DNA from: Ypsolopha sequella
Lineage: Eukaryota; Arthropoda; Insecta; Lepidoptera; Ypsolophidae
Assembly (NCBI GenBank): GCA_934047225.1
Contig: OW204010.1
Span: 2,188,294 to 2,252,293, forward strand
DNA: 64,000 bases
Direction of reading: 5' to 3'
Positions within the stretch are counted from its first letter, which is position 1. Each line of letters opens with the position of its first letter. Under the pieces are notes generated by a model that saw only the letters and a program-made list of their open reading frames with translations, was not told the origin of the DNA and searched no databases. This document shows, one piece after another, positions 42,341 to 51,817 of the stretch. A program made the position numbers and the translations under genes.

Positions 42341-43078
42341 CATACGGGACATGACCTGCTGAGATGTCAGCAGTGGCGAAACCTGCACGTCACCGAGCGG
42401 CGACGCATAGTGAAGCGTAAGGGCCTGTGTTTCGGTTGCTTGGGCAATCATTTTGAACGTAATTGTCCCGAGCCACGACGTTGCAGTGTTTGTGAGGGGC
42501 CTCACCATTTATTGTTGTGTGTCAACAGATCTGAAGCGACTTCACCGGTCCCGCAGCGACGGAGCCCTACGGGCGGGGGTGCTTCAGGGAGAACTCCCCC
42601 CCCCTTGGACAACGGGGGTGCGTCAGGGAGAACTTCCCCCCCCTCGGTCCAGGGAAGGCATGCTGTCGGGCAGAGCTCCCCTCCGTCGGAACGGAGGACT
42701 GCGGCGCGAGGCGCGCCCCCTCACCGGGAGGTGAGTTATGTATTTGCGCGTGGACCCGTAGGGGGCTTGCCTACGGGCTATCACACATATGGCCATGTAG
42801 TGAATTGGGCCCCTACGGGCGGGGGCCAATTGGAGTTGGCAAGGGCTTGGCCCCCCCTCCCCGCGCCGGTTTTGGTGCCAGCTGGCATGGAGCACCGTGC
42901 TCAGACGGAGTCACGGGGTTACTCACCGCCGTACCGCGAGTACCCGCGGTTAGAGTACCACCCGCCGTACTCAGGGAGAGTTGGAGGCTACTCTCCCCCC
43001 AGGGTGGGGATGTGCACGCGCCAGCCATATTACTGCCAGTGGACTGGTCCTGCGCTCCACAGGTGGGGTAGCCTGTAA
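42341..43078 (+). pseudogene. BEL/Pao IV gag, C-terminal part (zinc knuckles and Pro-rich tail)
   Basis: Continues the split gag: the rest of the first knuckle, then GLCFGCLGNHFERNCPEP and CSVCEGPHHLLLC Cys/His motifs. A Pro/Gly/Ser-rich region of about 170 codons follows, with an imperfect repeated segment (GGASGRTPPP-like) encoded by a GC-rich minisatellite-like stretch (42560-42720). The first ATG of the downstream piece is 42410. Confidence 0.75.
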
Positions 43079-43080
43079 CT

Positions 43081-44610
43081 AGCTTGTTCAAGCTATGAGT
43101 ACGGAACCGCGGACGGTTCTGTTGCCTACCGCGATGGCTCGCGTCTAGGGCCCCAGGGGGGATTGAGTTAGGGTAAGGGCCCTCCTCGACTTGGAAAGTC
43201 AAGTGGCGCACCGATTAGTTTTGAACCTGGAGGTTTCGTCGGTGCCGCTCCTAGGTATTGGTGGACTGGAGTTGAATCAGCGGCTGCAGCCATGGTTATA
43301 GACAATATTGTCGGCTGGCAGCCTTCTTTGGACCTTCCTCCGTCCATAATCTCATGCACGTCAGGTCTGCATCTGGCAGACCCACGTTTTTGTCATCCGG
43401 CCCAGTCGATGTTTTCCTGGGCTCGGATTTGTTAGGATGGATCCTATTTGGTTTTTTGGTGGAGGTATCCACAATTTTGGATATTCGATATTTGATTCGA
43501 TACTTGGATTATTATGTTCGAACTTAGGAAATGGCTTTCAAATTAACATATACTGTTTGTAGATTTGGAGGATCCCAATATGATGGTGGTATTATGTTGA
43601 AATACCAACCAGTCAATGAAATTCATATATTTTGTTCCCAGCCATGAGTGCAGAGGAGTGTTGGAGCGCATTGGTACACCGGGTTCGTGTACTTCAGGCG
43701 GACCTCATCAAGTTTAGACTTCGAGTTCTGCGCGAGGATCACGCCAGGCTGAAGTGAGCGGTTGCTCGTTTGAATCCTTTCACGGATTATGAAGGACTTC
43801 TGCGTTTCGGAGGCTGATTTTGGAAAGCTGACCTGCCATACGGAAGTCTTCATCCTTTGCTTCTATCCAAGACGGACCTTTGGTAAATTTGTTGGTGTCG
43901 GATTGACACATACGTAACGCGCACGGGGGTTTTTAGCAATCGCAACGCTCGGGTTGTGAAAACATACCTTGTGTATTTGTGTGCTTGGCCACCAAGGCCG
44001 TTCACTTGGCAGTGGTATCAGCTTTGACTACGGAGGCCTTCGTCGCCGCGTTGGATCGTTTCGTGTCGCGTAGGGGTTTACCTTCACTTATTCGTTCCGA
44101 CAATGGCACAATCTACAGAGGTACTGCTAATGATATTGTTATTTTTTGTTTTGTAAATAACTATGCTAGTTTAAGTTAAATCTTCGCCCGGAAAGGGGTA
44201 ACTTGGCGGTACAGTCCCCCAAATTGCCCTCACTGGGGAGGGAATTTTTTGAAGCTGCCGTCACGTCGGCGAAGACCCACCTCCGCTGCGCTATTGGGGA
44301 AACTGTCCTAATTTTTGAGGAGCTTGCCACTGTATATTGTAAAGTGGAAGCGGTCCTCAACTCTCGTCCTCTCTGTGGTCAGACAGGACTGAGTATCCTA
44401 GGGAAGGAAATTTAATTCTTTTGAAGGATGTGAACTTGCTATCCTTGTTTTGGCGCCGGGGCCGTATATTAAAGTTGTTTTGGCGGAGACGGAACTCCAC
44501 GCGTCGCAGAGGTGTTGGTCGAAGGTTCGATTTTGTGACGAGCCATGACAACTCTCCCCCGTCTCCCGGTTGTATGAGCTAGTGGTCTGATTACTCAGCC
44601 CAGAGCGGGG
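43081..44610 (+). pseudogene. BEL/Pao IV pol remnants
   Basis: RT is not recognisable. At 43979-44110 an integrase core fragment is readable (CLATKAVHLAVVSALTTEAF, then RSDNGT). Another fragment at about 44203-44400 (TVYCKVEAVLNSRPL) matches the end of the BEL/Pao integrase core. The segments are separated by deletions and frameshifts, so this is dead sequence. Confidence 0.75.
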
Positions 44611-44613
44611 GAC

Positions 44614-44867
44614 TGTTTAGAATAAAATGTATATTTCGGAACGTATCCATCAATGGTCTATATATTTTGTCTATGGACTTGGAGCTGTCAAAAGACGAGG
44701 ACGTCGACATATTTTTTTTTTTTTTTTTTTTCTTTTTTTTTTTTTTTTGGTAGCAGAGCGTGGTTATGGAATCCTCGCACCAGTGACGCCGATGCCCGTC
44801 ACTAGTCAGTATTACCACTTTTTATAAGCTACAATTTCTGGTAGCAACGAGCGTCTTTTATCAAACA
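44614..44867 (+). repeat. 3' LTR of BEL/Pao IV, internally deleted with T-rich patch
   Basis: Only 254 bp. The first about 95 bp and last about 115 bp match the 5' LTR. The intervening about 430 bp are replaced by a run of T interrupted by one C (about 44710-44750). Confidence 0.85.
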
Positions 44868-44872
44868 CCGAC

Positions 44873-45734
44873 TTAGTCGATGGTTATAGGGAATTTATCA
44901 ATGTGTAGCGGGAAAAAAATGTTTAATGATTTCTAACGTCTTTATTACCCGTAAATCACCCTTGGTTGTTTAGAAAAAATCGTAATTTGTAAAACATTTT
45001 AAGCAAATTAACTCATTTGTTTATTCGATTCTCCTTACTCATGCTGGAAGATTGATTGAATAGGAATTCCCTACTATAAACAAACAGCCAAAGTAAGTTC
45101 ATTCGGTTGTTGTCTTCATCGCTCATTGATTTATTTATTTATTTATTATTTATTTATACAGCATTACAGATATATATCCATTGAACTGTTTAATTAAGTT
45201 TTTACAAATACAAATAAAAACATTCACAAACATAATAGTTTACACATGTTTGATATCAAGACTAAGTGACCAAAATACTAATGATTAATATATCAACTTT
45301 TGTTGACATTATAATTGAAGATACCGGTTCTTTGTATTTGATTTTGAGAATTAGGTACGACTACAAATATCTTATTTTTATATTAAACTTATTGATTATT
45401 ATAACTGGAAAATTAATTAAGGTCTGTCTGTCTACTACATAATATGTACGTCTTTTAATATTTGTTATTTATACATTGATGAATTATTAAATAAAAATAA
45501 ACTTAAATACACCAGACGACTAAAAAAATAACAAGAATAATATTATTGGTTGATACAAAATAGTTAAACGACATTCAGCGGATTTTTAGCAAATACTTTT
45601 TTTTTCCATATCTAACGGAATTGTTAAAATGGTCTGGAGACTTTAAATCTTGTAAAACGGTAACACTGATTAAACTTGTTACTTTGTAATGCTCTAGTGA
45701 ACAAGACGGTGGTTTATTTTTATGTGAAAATGTA
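44873..45734. other. AT-rich non-coding Polinton DNA
   Basis: No gene is supported. A short TTTA repeat lies at about 45128-45160. Confidence 0.45.
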
Positions 45735-46510
45735 TAGCGTAAGTTCATGTCCGGGAATGACACAAGGTTTTCCTTTGTGGGGACCCACTTTTGGTTAGCT
45801 AAAGCCTCAACCAGCTAGCGGGTGCTAGACGAGGATCCACTTTAAACTATCTAAAAGACCCCAGCCAACTAAGTTGAAGATCTTGAAATATGTGTCTAGT
45901 ACTTTGAGTGACATGAACTCTTATTAAGACAGTATTGTTGTCTGAGTATATATTATTCTGATAAGCTAAAAAAAGGCCTCAACCAACCACCTCTACTGTG
46001 GAAGGGGATCCAACTTTTTTTAGCTTCAGTAACCTATTCTCGGATGTGATACGTGCTTAATTAAATTTAAAAATGTTTGTGAGTATTGATAGAGTCAAGA
46101 AACTTATCTGACAATTAATAGCGTAAGTACACGTCTTCGATTGACACAAGGTTTTCCTTTGTGGGGACCCACTTTTGGTTAGCTAAAGCCTCAACCAGCT
46201 AGCGGGTGCTAGACGAGGATCCAGTTTAGACTAGCTAAAAGACCTCAGCCAACAAAGTCGAAGATCATGAAATATGTGTCTTACTTCGAGTGACATGAAC
46301 TTATTCTACTAATTTTCTCAAATTTATTAAGTCAGTATTGTTGTCTGAGTATAATTTTCTTTGGTAAGCTAGAAAAAGACCTCAACCAACCACCACTGCG
46401 GTGGAAGAGGATCCACTTTTTTTACAACTAAAGAAAAATTAAATTCTTAGATGTAATACGTACTTAATTAATTACCTCATATGATTAGTAGTTTGTGATT
46501 CAATTTCTAT
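45735..46510. repeat. Two-unit tandem repeat (about 390 bp unit) with hairpin-forming core
   Basis: Units start at about 45735 and 46121. Both contain GACACAAGGTTTTCCTTTGT, TGGTTAGCTAAAGCCTCAACCAGC, GCTAGACGAGGATCCA and a second CCTCAACCAACCACC...GAGGATCCA-like block. Each CCTC...GAGGATCC pair could form a short stem. Inside the Polinton; no ORF. Confidence 0.75.
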
Positions 46511-46686
46511 ATAAACATCAATAGAGTCAAGAAACAGCTGGAGGTGAGTCATAATTAACGAGTAAGTTTTTTATTTTCTGTTGTGTTCTAAATCATATTT
46601 AGTTATCATCGATTAGACATTTTTTTTACATCCTGTTCTGTTCTAAAGCTTTGTCGATTGAACATTCTAAAACAGGTTTCGTTTAA

Positions 46687-47131
46687 GGGTCGGTGTTCCG
46701 AGATTCGGGGTTATGACTTTTTAAGACAAAACAGGGTTCGGGGTTATGGCTTTTTTAAGATAGTAAAATATTAATTTCTGAACAAAATAAATACCAGTTG
46801 TTACCTTACAAGATGAAGTGCAGGTTCATTAAAAAAATCACGGCAATAATGTATAGTAACTACAGATAAAAAAAAAAAACAGGAATTTCAAGAAAATCTA
46901 TTGAATAGCATTACAGCGCTACGGGTGTAACTTGAACTTGAAAATCCTGTTTTTTTTTTTTTTTTTTCTTCTGAAGTTACTATACATTAGTGCCAAGATT
47001 TTTTTTAATGAACCTGTACTTCATCTTGTAAGGTAACAAGTGGTATTTATTTAGTTCAGAAATTAATATTTTACTATCTTAAAAAAGCCATAACCCCGAA
47101 CCCTGTTTTGCCCAATCTCGGAACTCCGACT
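46687..47131. repeat. Fold-back element, arms of about 190 bp
   Basis: The left arm (GGTGTTCCGAGATTCGGGG ... CCTTACAAGATGAAGT) is inverted in the right arm (ACTTCATCTTGTAAGG ... CCCAATCTCGGAACTCCGAC), with A- and T-runs at the inner ends. It interrupts an extra copy of the Polinton terminal sequence (46630-46686). Confidence 0.75.
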
Positions 47132-47184
47132 CTTAAACAACTACACTCCACTCCGAGAGAGTGAAAGAGTTAGTTTTTAACGTG

Positions 47185-47292
47185 TTTTATCGTCATGGAT
47201 TCTGTTCTAAAGCTTTGTCGATTGGACATTCTAAAACAGATTTTCGTTTAAACAACTTCACTTCACTCCGAGTGAGCGTAGCGGAGCGGAGC
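47185..47292. repeat. Internal duplicate of the Polinton terminal sequence
   Basis: The block from TTTTATCGTCATGGATTCTG through GTGAGCGTAGCGGAGCGGAG is repeated in the same orientation at about 47548-47650 in the true right TIR. A third, truncated copy is at about 46630-46686. Confidence 0.8.
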
Positions 47293-47301
47293 TATTTGTC
47301 C

Positions 47302-47713
47302 TAGGACAAATATTTTCAAGTTGCAGTGTTAATGGTTGCTTGACAAACTCCATGTTCTTGTGAATAAATAAACGCTAAACATGCAATGACTATAAAAATT
47401 ATCGACAGGTGTTTTTATTTTCCTACTGCGATAGCGAGAGCTAATTTTAAATTAATTGTAAGATTTGTAAGGTTTGATTCTGCTGTCGTGCATTACGGAA
47501 CGTACAACGCAGAGTTCTAGATATAACATGATGAAATAGTCGGTTTTATCGTCATGGATTCTGTTCTAAAGCTTTGTCGATTGGACATTCTAAAACAGAT
47601 TTTCGTTTAAACAACTTCACTTCACTCCGAGTGAGCGTAGCGGAGCGGAGCTCGGAGTGAAGTGAAGGTGTTTAAACGAATGACTGTTTTAGAATGCCCA
47701 ATTGACACCTACT
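47302..47713 (-). repeat. Right terminal inverted repeat of Polinton
   Basis: Inverted copy of 22902-23293, including an inverted fragment of the start of the ATPase gene. It contains an additional palindrome (47586-47696). It ends GACACCTACT, followed by the AATATA target duplicate. Confidence 0.92.
47586..47696. repeat. Terminal palindrome within right TIR
   Basis: Arms of about 45 bases (CATTCTAAAACAG...CTTCACTCCGA and TCGGAGTGAAG...CTGTTTTAGAATG) surround a GTGAGCGTAGCGGAGCGGAGC loop. The left TIR has only one arm. Confidence 0.8.
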
Positions 47714-48079
47714 AATATATATTTCACTTCTTTTTTATAATTCTCATTTGTGCTCATTTTTTTTTTCGCCATTGTTCTACTGTAATTGGGCAGTTATGAT
47801 CTATAATTTATATTTTTTTCATATTTTTCGGTCTCCCAGTTTCGGAGATAAGGGGACAAGGACATACATATTTTTGTGGTTGTAGTAAATATATATATTT
47901 TTACAATTAGCTCTTTAATATCTTTAATTTGATATCCTTATTTTTTAGAATAAAATATATTTTTTCTTACTTTTGTTTTAGAAATATTTTAAACAATTTA
48001 AAAATTTTCATATTTTTTTACACTGTAATATGTGGGCAAATTAATGCAATTTTTGTGCCAAATTTCAAGTCTTTATGTC
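47714..48079. other. AT-rich repeat DNA between Polinton and BEL/Pao III
   Basis: Includes a copy of the GTTTCGGAGATAAGGGGAC repeat also found at 22.7 and 62.1 kb. No gene. Confidence 0.5.
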
Positions 48080-48428
48080 TGGAAAAGGGCAGGCTAGGTA
48101 GGGAAGCCAGTACTCACGTGATATTCTTGATTGTACCAGCGTCTTAGGCGTCCCACGCCTTGCCTTATGTTAATTGAGCTGGCTCGCGTATAAAGTTTTG
48201 CTTCTATTCGAGAAATAATGGTTCTAGGATCGATCCACACTCGCGTAAAGAGTATCACACACAGTTTTAGCGATATTTCTATTTTATTTGATGATTTTCC
48301 ACGGAGCTCGTATGCACGCACTGGCTTATGGTATTGGAAGGGATGACAGGGACAAAAAAAGGGCACCTACCTACTACTAAACACAAATAATAAAAATTAA
48401 GCTACCTTACAGTTAACAATATTAACCA
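48080..48428 (-). repeat. 3' LTR of BEL/Pao III
   Basis: 349 bp. Differs from the 5' LTR by lack of a 10-bp CACCTGCGCA-type insertion and a few changes near the end. Confidence 0.9.
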
Positions 48429-48552
48429 TAACAGCCCCCCTAAGGCAGCTCTATGCTGACTTCCAAAAGATAATAATAATAAAAAACAATATGATGATAC
48501 ACCTTTAAAACTAAAAATTACCTAACTCTACATCTTAAGAAATACATGGATG

Positions 48553-50535
48553 TTACTGTGGCAACAAACAAAGCTTAACTACTGGACGCACTAGAGTCCC
48601 ATTCTGTGTTTTTACTGTAACTGCTCTAACTACAGCGTCTTTTCCAGGGTGTAGACTCACGACTCTACCTAATTTCCAATGCAATGGAGGTGAATCATCT
48701 TTTATTAATACCAAATCGTTCAGTTTAAAATTATTCTGTGGCGTGGTCCACTTGTTACGCTGTTGTAGCGTATGCAAGTACTCTTGAGACCACTGCTTCC
48801 AAAAGCCCTGAGACATTTTTTGAATTAATTGCCACCTTGACAACCTATGTAACTTTACATCCGCTAAATCATACTCAGGAAGAGTGTTAAGAGGGCACCC
48901 TATAAGGAAATGTCCAGGTGTTAACGGCTGAAAATCGTGAGGATCTGAGGACATTTGAAATAAAGGCCTCGAGTTAAGAATGGCTTCGACTCTACAAAAC
49001 AGCGTCGAAAGTTCCTCGAAAGTTAATCGTTGCTCCCCAACGACTCGCAGGACATGATGCTTTGCCGACTTTACAGCAGACTCTGCCAAACCGTTAAAGT
49101 GTGGCGCCGATGCAGGCCCAAAATGCCATTGAACTTGATAATCCGATAACTTGGAATTTATTTTGTCTAAATTTTCTGATTTAGCCATATATTTATAAAT
49201 TTCATTTAAATGATTATTTGCACCCTGATAATTCGTGCCATTATCAGTATGAATAGCTCTACAAAGACCTCTACGAGATATAAACCTTTGGAAGGCTGCC
49301 AAAAAAGCTTCAGTCGATAAATCGGAAACTAACTCCAGATGCGAAGCCTTTGTAGAGAAACACACAAAGATACACAAATATGCTTTGTTAACCCTTGCTT
49401 TACGTAGATTACTCTCCTTGACGTAGAAAGGACCCGCGAAGTCCGCAGCTGCTGATGAAAAAACCTTTGATGGTTGAACTCTACCTGAGGGTAAGTCAGC
49501 CATAACTGGCTCGGAAAACTTAGGTCGGGCTCTAAAACACCTTAAGCATTTAAAAACTCTACGTCGTACTACTTGTCTGCCAGACAAGATCCAAAACCTT
49601 TGACGAATGAGCGACAATAGAGTGCTCGGTCCAACATGAAGATACTTCAAATGATAACTATCCACAATGAGATCGGTGAGGTGATGAGAACGAGGAAGCA
49701 AAATAGGATGTTTTGCATCGTACTGCAACAACGAATTCTTTAACCTTCCTCCGACACGAAGTATACCATTGTCTTCCATGTACGGAGACAACCGATCCAA
49801 AACCTTACACTGTTTATTATTTGAGATAAGAGAGATCTCTTTTTTAAATGATTCTTGTTGAACGTTCTTTACCCACAATATCAATGCTGAATCAATTTCC
49901 TTTGAATTCAAGTAACCATATTTCCTATCAACCGACTTTGATCGACAATTGTGAATAAATCTCAAACATAAGGATGTGATGCGTAGCAGCCTTGAAAGCG
50001 AACTGTAGCGCATGAGAAGAGAGTTATCACACTCGCTCACTCCGAGAAAACATTCCCTTTGTGTAGTCCCTGTCACCGACTCTACGTCCGAAACTGGCTC
50101 TATATTCACTGGCAACTCTACCTCCGTCATCGACTGTACACATTTACGACGCGGCCAATCATCAGTAGCACCAGCAAGCCAAGGTACGTCCCACCATAAT
50201 GGATGATGCACCAACTGATCTGGATAAAGACCACGTGACGCAGCATCTGCTGGGTTCATGTTCGTAGGGACGTAGCGCCATACGGATGGATCAACGAGGC
50301 TGTGAATTTGAGACACCCTATTTCCTTCATACATCCTAAGTGAATGTGGTGATGTACAAAGCCATGACAACACAATAGTGGAGTCACACCATATGTTAAC
50401 AGATGAAAATTTTACCATTGAGAGAACATCCTTAATATAATTTGTTAATGTAGCTGCAAGGAGCGCGCCATTTAACTCCAATTTTGGAATTGTTAATCGC
50501 TGCTTAATTGGAGCGATCTTTGATTTTGCGACAAG
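48553..50535 (-). pseudogene. BEL/Pao III pol C-terminal part: RNase H end and integrase
   Basis: The open frame formally extends to 50754, but its first about 70 codons are out of frame with the RT domain and should be ignored. From about 50530 it carries the RNase H end (IPKLELNGALLAA, IWCDSTIVLSWL, NPADAASRG). An integrase follows, with LSPYMEDNGILRVGGRL, an HHCC-type zinc region (HVGPSTLLSLIRQRFWILSG, CLRCFRARP) and a DDE core (SAAADFAGPFYV, IHTDNGTNYQG, FNGLAESAVKSAKH). A typical GRVVSLHPGKD C-terminal domain ends at 48553. It needs a frameshift to join the RT. Confidence 0.85.
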
Positions 50536-51817
50536 CAGACACCTTAGTAGAGCCTGCTTCATCTGTAACGCGTAAATAGCAAACTCCACTGAAACCCTTT
50601 TCACTAGCATCGCTAAATGCGTGTAGTTGATAATCCTTGCCCAAACCATGTAGAATATAACGAGGTATTGATATACCACGTAGAGCTGAAAAAGTCCCTG
50701 AAAACAATTTCCATTCCTTAATAAATTCCTGAGGAGGGGTGTCATCCCATCCAATCTGTAAAAGCCATAATGTTTGCATCATGCTTTTAGCTTTGAATAC
50801 TACCGGCGCTAACCAGCCACATGGATCATATAATCGAGCAATGTGTGAGAGAAGCGACCGTTTTGTATAGACGTCTGTATCTATATTTGCCGTGTATAGG
50901 AAACTATCATCCGCTGAGTTCCATTTGAGACCTAAAATTTTGATGACAGAGTCTCCGTCAATGTTAAATTCCAGTGGCACCTCACGATGTTCCATTGGAA
51001 TACTTGCTAAAAATTCCTTTGAATTGCTACACCATTTTCTAAGCTCAAACCCGCCAGATTTTAAAAGAGCTACGAGATCATCCTTCAACTTGAGAACCTC
51101 TGGTAAAGATGAGCCACCTGAAACAACATCATCAACGAAAATATCCTGTAGAATTACCCTACTAGCGTCTGCATGATCTCCCTGTCCGTCTTCAGCCAAT
51201 TTCTTGAGACTCCGCATTGCCAAGAAGGGAGCGGTCGTGACACCATACGTCACAGTGTTGAGCTCATACTCCTTCACAGCTTCGTTGACACTCGAGCGCC
51301 ATAGAATCCTTTGATAAGGACGATGAATTTCCTGTATGTTGATTTGCCGATACATTTGCTTAATATCAGAAGTAAAAACGATGGTATGAACCCTGAATCT
51401 CGTAATAATGTCAACTATATTTTGTTGTAGCTTTGGTCCTGACAATAAAACCTGGTTTAAAGCAATTTGATTCGAAGAGGCGCTACTTGCGTCATACACT
51501 ACACGAATCTTAGTACTACTACTAGACATTCGCAGTACTCCATGATGAGGGATGTAATACAAACCTGGATTCGACTTCGGATTAGGTATAAGAGTCATAT
51601 GTCCCAACTCTTCATACTCCTTTAAAAAGGCACAATACATTTCCTTCAGAAGAGGTTCTCTATTCAAACGTCGCTCCAAACTGGAAAACCTACGCATAGC
51701 AATATCTCTACTCTCCCCTAAAGATGGTGCATCTACTTTGAAAGGCAACTGCACAGAGAACCTACCACTATTATCCCTTTTATGTGTTGAGAGAAAATGC
51801 TCTTCACAGAAAGCATC
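50504..51817 (-). pseudogene. BEL/Pao III pol N-terminal part: reverse transcriptase and RNase H start
   Basis: The ORF proper runs from the ATG at 51754 (416 aa), but the frame is open up to the TAA at 51818-51820 that separates it from gag-protease. RT motifs: EELGHM, VVYDASS, FTSDIKQMYRQI, a DIFVDDVVSGG catalytic box and GFELRKWCS. It then reaches the RNase H start (HAFSDASEKGFSGVCYL). It ends early at about 50504 because of a frameshift near 50.53-50.56 kb; the adjacent frame carries on with the rest of RNase H. Confidence 0.85.

Larger units (their letters stand above)
39140..44867 (+). mobile_element. BEL/Pao retrotransposon IV nested in the Polinton (degenerate)
   Basis: LTRs at 39140-39822 and 44614-44867 (TGTTTAGAAT...ATCAAACA) are bounded by a 5-bp target duplication CCGAC (39135-39139 and 44868-44872). 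Gag is present but split by a solo LTR of the same family; pol survives only as integrase-like scraps. The 3' LTR has lost its middle, replaced by a T-rich tract. The purine-rich GAGCGGGGGAC before the 3' LTR is the polypurine tract, and TGGTAGCTAGACC near 39828 is the presumed primer-binding site. Confidence 0.9.
22902..47713. mobile_element. Complete Polinton/Maverick (adintovirus-like) element
   Basis: Terminal inverted repeats of about 392 bp (22902-23293) and 412 bp (47302-47713) begin AGTAGGTGTC and end GACACCTACT. They are flanked by a perfect 6-bp target duplication AATATA (22896-22901 and 47714-47719), the TSD length known for Polintons. The cargo includes protein-primed PolB, retroviral-type integrase, A32-like ATPase, adenain-like protease and major and minor capsid proteins. 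The length is 24.8 kb; removing the nested BEL/Pao element (39140-44867) leaves about 19.1 kb, within the usual family range. Two convergent gene blocks meet near 30 kb. At least one core gene (minor capsid) has a nonsense codon, so the copy is probably defective. Confidence 0.95.

Noticed and set aside
42560..43211. Multiple overlapping ORFs on both strands
   Set aside because: GC-rich, repeat-bearing gag tail produces open shadow frames. Only the plus-strand gag frame carries zinc-knuckle motifs.
50536..50754. N-terminal extension of the BEL/Pao III RNase H-integrase ORF
   Set aside because: It overlaps the RT/RNase H coding region in a different frame and shows no conserved residues. The open frame there is a shadow.
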